From Streptomyces exfoliatus (lineage in GTDB: Bacteria; Actinomycetota; Actinomycetes; Streptomycetales; Streptomycetaceae): a DNA stretch of 64,000 nt. The position numbers and the translations under genes are program-made. Where the stretch lies: the NCBI RefSeq assembly GCF_000725545.1, contig NZ_JNZP01000003.1, positions 62,001 to 126,000 on the forward strand. The letters run 5' to 3'. Below, piece by piece: positions 58,367 through 64,000 of the stretch. Below the pieces are notes generated by a model. It searched no databases. It had not been told where the DNA came from and saw nothing but the letters and a program-made list of their open reading frames with translations. The number at the start of each line of letters is the position of its first letter. The first letter of the stretch is position 1.

Positions 58367-59170
58367 CTACAGCTCGTAGACGGCGGTCACGGGCGCGTGG
58401 TCGCTCCACCGCTGCTCATGGGTGGCCGCCCGCTCGACGTAGGCCTTCACGGCCTTGGCGGCGAGACCCGGGCTGGCGATCTGGTAGTCGATCCGCCAGC
58501 CGGAGTCGTTGTCGAAGGCCCGTCCGCGGTAGGACCACCAGGAGTAGGGCCCTTCCTGCTCGGGGTGGAGCGCCCGCACGACGTCGACGTACCCCCCGTC
58601 GGCCTCGTCGAGGACCCGTCCGAGCCACTCCCGCTCCTCGGGCAGGAAGCCGGCGTTCTTCTTGTTGGCCCGCCAGTTCTTGAGGTCGGCCTCGCGGTGG
58701 GCGATGTTCCAGTCGCCGCAGACGACGACCTCACGGCCGTCGGCGGCGGCCCGGGTCCTGAGCTCCTTCAGATAGGGCAGGAACTCCCCCATGAACCGGT
58801 ACTTCTCGTCCTGACGCTCGGTGCCGACCTCGCCGGAGGGCAGGTAGAGGCTGGCGACGGTCACGCCGGGCAGGTCGGCCTCGACGTACCGGCCGCTGCC
58901 GTCGAACTCGCTCGACCCGAAGCCGACGCGCACCCGGTCGGGCTCGCGCCGCGTGTAGAGGGAGACCCCGGCACGCCCCTTGGCGGCGGCGGGGGCGTGG
59001 ACGGTGAACCAGCCCTCGGGCGCGCGGACCTCGACGGGCAGCTGCGCCTCCTCGGCGCGCACCTCCTGGAGACAGACGGCGTCGGCGGAGGTGCCGGCCA
59101 GCCACTCGACGAAGCCCTTCTTGGCGGCGGCCCGAATCCCGTTGACATTCACGCTGGTGACAGTGAGCAT
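58367..59170 (-). CDS. xthA: Exodeoxyribonuclease III
   Basis: Mg-dependent AP endonuclease/3'-5' exonuclease for base-excision repair, 267 residues. Motifs run in order: SVNVNGIRAA (Asn), LQEVRA (catalytic Glu), SLYLPSG (Tyr), CGDWNIAH (Asp-Trp-Asn), and SDHAPV with the C-terminal Asp-His. ATG at 59170 begins LTVTSVNVNG as in the family; an in-frame upstream extension is unsupported. Divergent from a GNAT gene across 50 bases. Confidence 0.95.
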   Translation of the reverse strand: MLTVTSVNVNGIRAAAKKGFVEWLAGTSADAVCLQEVRAEEAQLPVEVRAPEGWFTVHAPAAAKGRAGVSLYTRREPDRVRVGFGSSEFDGSGRYVEADLPGVTVASLYLPSGEVGTERQDEKYRFMGEFLPYLKELRTRAAADGREVVVCGDWNIAHREADLKNWRANKKNAGFLPEEREWLGRVLDEADGGYVDVVRALHPEQEGPYSWWSYRGRAFDNDSGWRIDYQIASPGLAAKAVKAYVERAATHEQRWSDHAPVTAVYEL

Positions 59171-59220
59171 CCCGGGAGAATACCGACACCACCACACCGC
59201 ATACATGTACGATACTCCGC

Positions 59221-59700
59221 ATGAACATCCAGCCCACGCCCTATGACCACCCCGACGCCGTCAAACTCAACGACGCGGTCCAGGCGGAGTACGCCGTCCG
59301 CTACGACGACGAGGGCGATGTCACACCGCTGGACGCCGGAATGTTCGTCCCGCCCCACGGCCTCTACCTTCTGGCGTACGACTCCGAGGGCAGCCCGGTC
59401 GCCACCGGCGGCTGGCGCACCCAGGACAAGAACGACCAGGGCTACGAGAACGGCGACGCCGAACTCAAGCGCATGTACGTGATCCCCGAGGCCCGCGGCC
59501 TGGGCCTGGCCCGCCGCATCCTGGCAGCCCTGGAATCCGACGCCCGCGAGGCCGGCCGCACCCGCATGGTCCTCGAAACGGGCACGGCCCAGCCCGAGGC
59601 GATAGCCCTCTACGCCTCCAGCGGCTACGAACCCTGCGCGAAGTTCGGCCACTACCGCGACTACCCCAACAGCCGCTGCTTCGCCAAGCCGCTGACCTGA
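59221..59700 (+). CDS. GNAT N-acetyltransferase
   Basis: A 159-residue acetyltransferase. Core strand AELKRMYVIPEARGLGLARRILAALE (about 80-105) contains the acetyl-CoA pyrophosphate loop RGLGLAR, followed by VLETGTAQPEAIALYASSGYEPC. It resembles small-molecule acetyltransferases. TACGAT (59211-59216 region) lies about 10 bases before the ATG and no ribosome-binding site is seen, so a leaderless transcript is likely. Substrate unknown. Confidence 0.87.
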   Translation: MNIQPTPYDHPDAVKLNDAVQAEYAVRYDDEGDVTPLDAGMFVPPHGLYLLAYDSEGSPVATGGWRTQDKNDQGYENGDAELKRMYVIPEARGLGLARRILAALESDAREAGRTRMVLETGTAQPEAIALYASSGYEPCAKFGHYRDYPNSRCFAKPLT

Positions 59701-59733
59701 CGGGACCTCACCGCAGGGCGCCCATAGAACACG

Positions 59734-59769
59734 GAGCCGCACCGCCTCGTCGACGAGGCGGTGCGGCTC
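59734..59769. terminator. 36-bp perfect palindromic terminator
   Basis: Perfect inverted repeat of two 18-bp halves with no spacer (59734-59769), 33 bases after the GNAT stop. It would fold as a very stable hairpin. Confidence 0.88.
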
Positions 59770-59886
59770 TGCGTTGCGCACGGTCCGTCAACTTTGTGAA
59801 CAGCATTGAAAAGCCATGTGACATGTGCCATTTTACAGCGCAGCCCGTCACGGACGGGATCCCCTCCCCCCTCCCAGGAGTGAATC

Positions 59887-60816
59887 TTGCGCGCCATGGC
59901 CCTCGTCACCGCCCTGCTCATCGCAGCCGTCGCGGCCGCTCCCGCCCAGGCGGCCTCGGCCGAGCCCCCGCCGCCCCACGTCTTCGCGGACCCGGGCCAG
60001 CGCCCGGCCCACGGCACCGCCAAAGCCGCCCCTGGCGCGACCGGCGGCGGGCTGGAATCGCGAATCCTGCCGATCGTCCACAACTGCAGCCCGTCGCTCC
60101 GGATCCGGGCCCAGGAGATGACCGCCGCCCAACTGGCGGCGACGTGCGCGAGCCTGGCGAACCAGGACGCCTACTTCCACAGCGTGGTCAAGGACTCCGG
60201 GCCCGTCGCGAACGACCTCAACACCACCCTGGAGGTCGACGTCTTCAACTCGAGCGCCGACTACAAGGCCTACGCGAGGAAGATCTACGGCATCGACACG
60301 AACAACGGCGGCATGTACCTGGAGGGAGATCCCTCAGCGCCGGGCAACCAGCCGCGGTTCATCTGTTACGAGCGCACCGACGTGAGCCCCGGGTGGCAGA
60401 TCTGGAACCTGAACCACGAGTACACCCACTACCTCGACGGCCGCTACGACCTGTACGGCGACTTCGGTGACAGCCAGACCACCCCCACCGTGTGGTGGGG
60501 CGAGGGCATCGCGGAGTACGTCTCCTACTCCTACCGCGGCGTCCCCTACACCAACGCGATAGCCGAGGCCGGCAAGCACACGTACGCCCTGCGCACGCTC
60601 TTCGACACCACCTACGCCAACAGCGACGTCAACCGCACGTACAACTGGGGCTACCTCGCCGCCCGCTACATGATCGAGAGGCACCCGGCCGACGTCGCCA
60701 CCGTGCTGGGCCACTACCGCACCGGCGACTGGGCCGCCGCGCGTTCCTTCCTCACCTCGCTCGACTACGAGAGCGACTGGAACGCCTGGCTCACAGCGGT
60801 GGCCGCGGGCGCCTGA
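59887..60816 (+). CDS. Secreted minimal M9-type (collagenase-like) metalloprotease
   Basis: A 309-residue exported zinc protease. Signal peptide about 1-23 (TALLIAAVAAAPAQA). Zinc site HEYTHYLDG (HExxH) is near residue 177 and the downstream Glu ligand is in WWGEGIAEYVSYSY, both typical of the peptidase M9 (microbial collagenase) catalytic half. Full collagenases are two to three times longer, with an activator domain and PKD/CBD modules that are absent here. It could be a compact protease of other specificity. TTG at 59887 is chosen because AGGAG lies seven bases upstream; the ATG at 59896 is too far. A TTGAAA hexamer near 59798 may be the -35. Confidence 0.85.
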   Translation: MRAMALVTALLIAAVAAAPAQAASAEPPPPHVFADPGQRPAHGTAKAAPGATGGGLESRILPIVHNCSPSLRIRAQEMTAAQLAATCASLANQDAYFHSVVKDSGPVANDLNTTLEVDVFNSSADYKAYARKIYGIDTNNGGMYLEGDPSAPGNQPRFICYERTDVSPGWQIWNLNHEYTHYLDGRYDLYGDFGDSQTTPTVWWGEGIAEYVSYSYRGVPYTNAIAEAGKHTYALRTLFDTTYANSDVNRTYNWGYLAARYMIERHPADVATVLGHYRTGDWAAARSFLTSLDYESDWNAWLTAVAAGA

Positions 60817-60874
60817 CCGGGTCGTCGTGGAACGGGACGCCCCGCACGCCTGAACCGCATGACCGAACGACGAA

Positions 60875-60906
60875 AATCCCGCCCGATCTTTCGATCGGAC
60901 GGGATT
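60875..60906. terminator. Terminator between protease gene and tRNA-Ala
   Basis: 13-bp stem with one mismatch (60875-60887 with 60894-60906, 6-nt loop), followed by TTTT on the minus strand, 11 bases after the tRNA 3' end. It serves the tRNA and probably also the convergent protease gene. Confidence 0.8.
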
Positions 60907-60917
60907 CCCGGTGTCTG

Positions 60918-60991
60918 TGGACCTGTGGGGATTTGAACCCCAGACCCCCTCGATGCGAACGAGGTGCGCTACCAGACTGCGCCACAGGCCC
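60918..60991 (-). tRNA. tRNA-Ala (anticodon CGC)
   Basis: 74-nt cloverleaf: acceptor stem GGGCCTG/CAGGTCC with discriminator A, D-arm GCGC..GCGC, anticodon stem CCTCG/CGAGG with loop TTCGCAT (anticodon CGC, reading GCG), and T-arm with GGTTCAAATC. CCA is not encoded. The two bases before the anticodon and the Ala identity G3-U70 pair are visible. Confidence 0.95.
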
Positions 60992-61085
60992 TTGCGACGT
61001 GTGAAACATTAGCATCCCGATCGACGAGAACAAAAATCGCTTCCGCCGCAGGTCAGCCGGGGCCGTCGCCGGCCCCCGGCCGGGG

Positions 61086-62138
61086 TCATTCGTTGGCCGC
61101 CCGGGGGCGGTCGTCGTCGGCGTACTGGTCGAAGAGGGGGGTGCGGCCGTGGTCGCGGCCGCGGCGGGGCTGGGTGGTGCGCTGGCGGGGCGCCGGGGAC
61201 GGCGCGGGGGCCGGGTCGGCCGCCGTCGAGGAGCGGGCCGCGCTCCAGGTCTCCGGGTCCGTGATGTCGATGCCGCTCGTGGCGCGCGGGGCGACCGGGG
61301 CGGTGACGTACGTGGGGAGCGGGACCGGCACCGGGTCCCAGCTGTCGCCGCGGGCCGGGCCGCGGTCGCGCTGCTGGTCGACCCACTCCGCGTGGTCGGT
61401 CTGCTCGACCAGGGCGCGCCGGTCCGCCTCCTGCGGGGAGGGGGCCGCCGTGCGTTCGGGGGACGGCTCGGGCGTGGGGGCCGGGCGCCTGCTCTCGCGG
61501 AGCCGGGCCGCGGCGGCCTCGGCGCGCCGGCGGTCCATCACGTACACGAAGCGGCGTCGTTCCTGGACCCGCAGATGGACGATGTACGCGCTGAGCAGCA
61601 GGGCGGGGACGGCCGGCGCCCACAGGAACGCGACGCCGCCGACGGCCGCGACGACCGCGCCGAGGGTGAATCCCGCGAAGAGGAGCGTCGTGGTGCGCCG
61701 GCGCCGGGCGAGGACCTTGCCGCGGCGGGCGCGCTCGGCGGCGGCGCCGGTGGCCGGGCGGGCCGGTGCGGGCGCCGAAGCCTGCGCCTGGGCCTGGTGA
61801 GGCGCGGGTTCCGGTTCGGGTTCCGGGAGTTCCAGGCGCGCTTCCGTCCTGGCCGCGGGCGCGGAAAAGGCCCGGACGTCGACCGAGCTCAGATGCTCGG
61901 TCTCCGCGTCCGGGTCCACGTCGGGCGTCGGACCCTCCGCCGTACGGTCCCGCTCCTTGAGCTCCTTGGCGTACCGGCGCTCCATGCCCGCCCGTCCGGA
62001 AAGCAGCCGGATGGCGGTGCTGAAGCGTTCCGTCGGACGGGCTTCGTTCAGCTCGTCCTGCCTGCGGAGCCACATCGGCACCAAGTAGGCGGCCCAGGCC
62101 CCGACGATGACTGCGTAGATGAGGCCGCTGCTGCTCAC
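61086..62138 (-). CDS. sepX: Divisome membrane protein SepX/GlpR
   Basis: A 350-residue protein: transmembrane helix at about 5-24 (LIYAVIVGAWAAYLVPMWL), a charged region with conserved RRQDELNEARPTERFSTAIR, a Pro/Ala/Glu-rich linker, a double transmembrane hairpin (about 148-190), and a long disordered cytoplasmic tail. This matches actinobacterial SepX/GlpR, needed for septum formation and sporulation in Streptomyces and a partner of the MoeA-like Glp protein. The neighbours rimJ, mogA and moaC fit the locus as I recall it. GTG start with a TACCGT -10-like box ten bases upstream suggests a leaderless mRNA. Confidence 0.85.
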   Translation of the reverse strand: MSSSGLIYAVIVGAWAAYLVPMWLRRQDELNEARPTERFSTAIRLLSGRAGMERRYAKELKERDRTAEGPTPDVDPDAETEHLSSVDVRAFSAPAARTEARLELPEPEPEPAPHQAQAQASAPAPARPATGAAAERARRGKVLARRRRTTTLLFAGFTLGAVVAAVGGVAFLWAPAVPALLLSAYIVHLRVQERRRFVYVMDRRRAEAAAARLRESRRPAPTPEPSPERTAAPSPQEADRRALVEQTDHAEWVDQQRDRGPARGDSWDPVPVPLPTYVTAPVAPRATSGIDITDPETWSAARSSTAADPAPAPSPAPRQRTTQPRRGRDHGRTPLFDQYADDDRPRAANE

Positions 62139-62173
62139 GGTTCACACGGTAGAGGGGTTCGCGTGACGGCATC

Positions 62174-62238
62174 GGCCAATTGGCCCGGTGTGTCGCACGA
62201 TCTGGCTGATATCACTGAACTTTTTTGTGATTGTTCAG
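62174..62238. promoter_or_regulatory. Palindrome-rich, AT-rich region upstream of sepX
   Basis: Contains GGCCAATTGGCC (perfect, 62174-62185) and CTGAAC/GTTCAG (62215-62220, 62233-62238) around TTTTTTGTGATT. The latter may be the rimJ terminator or an operator. The 137-bp gap is unusually AT-rich for this genome. Confidence 0.5.
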
Positions 62239-62275
62239 ATCGTTTGCCTGACAACTACCGATTGAATTCGAACAT

Positions 62276-62887
62276 CTATTTTATTCTGTTCTGGCGCCAG
62301 CGGCGCAACAGTCCCTCCGGCACTTCCTCCGCCGTCAGCGCGAAGACCAGATGGTCCCGCCACGCGCCGTCGATGTGGAGATAGCGGGGGCGCATGCCCT
62401 CCTCGCGGAAGCCGAGTTTCTCCACGACCCGGCGCGAAGGGCCGTTCTCCGGGCGGATGCAGACCTCCATGCGGTGCAGGCCCACCGAGCGGAAGCAGTG
62501 GTCGACGGCGAGCGCGACCGCCGTCGGCATCACCCCGCGCCCGGCCACCTCGCTGTCCACCCAGTACCCCACGTGCCCGGAGCACATCGAACCCCAGGTG
62601 ATGCCGGCCACCGTCAACTGGCCGACCAGCCGCCCCCGGTACTCGATCACGAACGGCAGCATCCGGCCCGCGTTCGCCTCCGACCGCAGATGGCGGACCA
62701 TCTGACGGTACGTCGGCCGCTGCGCGACCGGGCCGCCGGGAGCCGGCGGCGGGACCGTCGCCTCCCAGGGCCGCAGCCACTCGCGGTTGCGCCGGTTCAC
62801 CTCACGCCAGGCCGCGTGGTCGCGCATCCTTATCGGGCGGAGCACCACCTCGTCGTCCACGAGGACCACAGGCCAGGACGGGATCAC
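62276..62887 (-). CDS. rimJ: Ribosomal-protein N-acetyltransferase-like GNAT
   Basis: A 203-residue RimJ/RimL-type GNAT. Family sequence is clear: VVLRPIRMRDHAAWREVNRRNREWLRPWE, YWVDSEVAGRGVMPTAVALAVDHCF (CoA loop), LHRMEVCIRPENGPSRRVVEKLGFREEG. GTG start overlaps the mogA stop (GTGA), placing it third in a moaC-mogA-rimJ coupled run ahead of sepX. Possible target is a ribosomal-protein N-terminus, but family members have several; the symbol denotes the type. Confidence 0.88.
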   Translation of the reverse strand: MIPSWPVVLVDDEVVLRPIRMRDHAAWREVNRRNREWLRPWEATVPPPAPGGPVAQRPTYRQMVRHLRSEANAGRMLPFVIEYRGRLVGQLTVAGITWGSMCSGHVGYWVDSEVAGRGVMPTAVALAVDHCFRSVGLHRMEVCIRPENGPSRRVVEKLGFREEGMRPRYLHIDGAWRDHLVFALTAEEVPEGLLRRWRQNRIK

Positions 62888-63444
62888 GACGGTCTCGGAT
62901 GGTCGCCGCCACGAATCTGGTCGACGGCGTGCCGGAGGATCGGTTCCAGGACGGTCAGGCCGTCACGCACCCCGCCGGACGACCCGGGCAGGTTCACGAT
63001 CAAAGTGCCGCCCGCGACCCCCGCGAGGCCGCGCGAGAGCGCCGACGTCGGCACCTTCTCCCGGCCGAACGCGCGGATCGCCTCCGGGATGCCCGGGATC
63101 TCCCGCTCCAGGACCCGCCGGGTCACCTCGGGCGTCTCGTCGGTGGGCGAGATGCCCGTACCGCCGGTGGTGACGATGACGTCGTACCCGGCGGCGACCC
63201 CGGCGCGCAGGGCCGCCTCGACGGGCGCCCCGTCCGGGACGACCTGCGGACCGTCCACGGCGAACCGCATCCGGGTGAGGCCCTCGGCGATCAGCGGGCC
63301 GCCCTTGTCCTCGTAGACCCCGGCGGAGGCCCGGTTGGAGGCGGTGACGACCAGCGCGCGGTAGGCCGCGGCCGGGACCTCCTCCGGTGCCCCGGCGGGC
63401 TCCTCGTGCTCGTGGGTCCCCGCCACCCGGCCCGCGCGCGTCAC
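62884..63444 (-). CDS. mogA: Molybdopterin adenylyltransferase-type protein
   Basis: A 186-residue MoaB/Mog protein. It binds molybdopterin and adenylylates it before metal insertion. Fold motifs: ALVVTASNRASAGVYEDKGGPLI, VTTGGTGISPTDETPE and LPGSSGGVRDGL. A 20-residue N-terminal extension precedes the core. The GTG overlaps the moaC stop. Operon moaC-mogA-rimJ(-sepX). MogA and MoaB types are not separable by eye. Confidence 0.92.
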   Translation of the reverse strand: MTRAGRVAGTHEHEEPAGAPEEVPAAAYRALVVTASNRASAGVYEDKGGPLIAEGLTRMRFAVDGPQVVPDGAPVEAALRAGVAAGYDVIVTTGGTGISPTDETPEVTRRVLEREIPGIPEAIRAFGREKVPTSALSRGLAGVAGGTLIVNLPGSSGGVRDGLTVLEPILRHAVDQIRGGDHPRPS

Positions 63445-63926
63445 GCCTCGGCCCTCGTCCAGTGGCCCGACTTGCCGCCCGTCTTCTCCTCCACCCGTAC
63501 GTCGGAGATGACCGCGCCCTTGTCGACCGCCTTGATCATGTCGACGACCGTCAGGGCGGCCACCGAGACCGCCGTCAGGGCCTCCATCTCGACGCCCGTG
63601 CGGTCCGTGGTCTTCACCGTGGCCAGGATCTCGACCGCGTCGTCCGTGACCGCCAGGTCCAGGGTCACGCCCGAGACGGCCAGCGGGTGGCACAGCGGGA
63701 TGAGGTCCGGGGTCTTCTTGGCACCCATGATCCCGGCGATCCGGGCGGTCGCGAGCGCGTCGCCCTTCGGGACGCCCTCCCCGCGCAGCAGCTCGATCAC
63801 GCGCGGCGAGACGAGCACCCGCCCGCTGGCACGGGCGGTGCGGGACGTGACGTCCTTCGCCGATACGTCGACCATGCGGGCCGCGCCCGCCTCGTCGATG
63901 TGGGTGAGACCTTGCTGCGTGCTCAT
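63441..63926 (-). CDS. moaC: Cyclic pyranopterin monophosphate synthase accessory protein
   Basis: MoaC, which together with MoaA converts GTP to cyclic pyranopterin in molybdenum-cofactor synthesis. The 161-residue protein has MVDVSAKDVTSRTA, PLCHPL (active-site His), TGVEMEALTAVSVAALTVVDM and KAVDKGAVISDV, ending GKSGHWTRAEA. ATG at 63926 has GGGAG about eleven bases upstream. First complete gene of the coupled moaC-mogA-rimJ run. Confidence 0.95.
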   Translation of the reverse strand: MSTQQGLTHIDEAGAARMVDVSAKDVTSRTARASGRVLVSPRVIELLRGEGVPKGDALATARIAGIMGAKKTPDLIPLCHPLAVSGVTLDLAVTDDAVEILATVKTTDRTGVEMEALTAVSVAALTVVDMIKAVDKGAVISDVRVEEKTGGKSGHWTRAEA

Positions 63927-63983
63927 GGCCGTGACACTCCCGGTCGCTGTGTGGGACGACACCGTACCCCCACCCTCGCCCCC

Positions 63984-64000
63984 TCAGCCGAGGAGGACCA
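63984..64000 (-). CDS. Possible last codons of an upstream gene (partial)
   Basis: A minus-strand TGA at 63984-63986 preceded by GTC CTC CTC GGC (ending ..VLLG). In this locus the gene before moaC is usually glp/moeA, whose C-terminus often ends in a hydrophobic strand. Only four full codons are inside the window, so this is a guess from synteny. Confidence 0.3.

Noticed and set aside
62190..62194. WhiA/WhiB GACAC motif in the sepX promoter
   Set aside because: A 5-mer is expected by chance about once per kilobase on both strands; no second motif supports it.

Overview
The window is a high-GC chromosomal segment of a Streptomyces-type actinomycete. Evidence: third-codon-position G/C throughout, many GTG starts, ATGA/GTGA stop-start overlaps, and a gene order that from memory matches the conserved core of Streptomyces chromosomes (ppc, tam/tamR, galTEK, ispE-rsmA-rpfC-tatD-rsmI-pmt, ssgE, sepX-rimJ-mogA-moaC). 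I see no insertion sequence, prophage, integrase or CRISPR array. About 56 protein genes, one tRNA and one lipoprotein pseudogene can be supported. No stretch of more than about 300 bases lacks a gene.

Layout. 0-8 kb: a sortase-anchored surface protein, ppc, a desaturase-TetR operon behind a double palindrome, and a secreted FG-GAP repeat protein. 7.5-14 kb: tam and its divergent MarR regulator with four 15-bp-phased operator copies, then the galT-galE-galK operon flanked by two orphan LuxR regulators, one with a degenerate receiver. 14-20 kb: twin membrane-anchored beta-propeller proteins and an ABC-F ATPase. 20-33 kb: a Uma2 nuclease-fold protein, a membrane acyltransferase, a secreted propeller, then housekeeping genes for isoprenoids (ispE), rRNA methylation (rsmA, rsmI), spore resuscitation (rpfC), TatD and protein O-mannosylation (pmt), interrupted by a second FG-GAP protein.

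33-47 kb: a class B penicillin-binding protein, a Cys-tRNA(Pro)-type deacylase, a two-component system, VanZ, SDR, LysE and serine-hydrolase genes, an ECF metal transporter (cbiM-cbiQ-cbiO) preceded by a perfect Nur-type nickel box, ssgE, and a TetR-MMPL exporter pair with twin operators. 47-57 kb: a tricorn protease, a barstar-domain protein with a 9-bp repeat tract, and a three-gene Baeyer-Villiger monooxygenase/hydrolase/SDR operon with a divergent MerR regulator. 57-64 kb: a decayed lipoprotein gene, an EF-hand protein, exonuclease III, a minimal M9-type metalloprotease, tRNA-Ala(CGC), and the sepX-rimJ-mogA-moaC group at the right edge.

Most of this is conserved core. The less ordinary features are regulatory: the phased tam operators, the desaturase double palindrome, the nickel box and the twin TetR sites. 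Others are a set of short tandem duplications at stop codons, the pseudogene with an ACG start, the twin propeller proteins and the Baeyer-Villiger operon. I found no convincing wholly new defence or mobile system.
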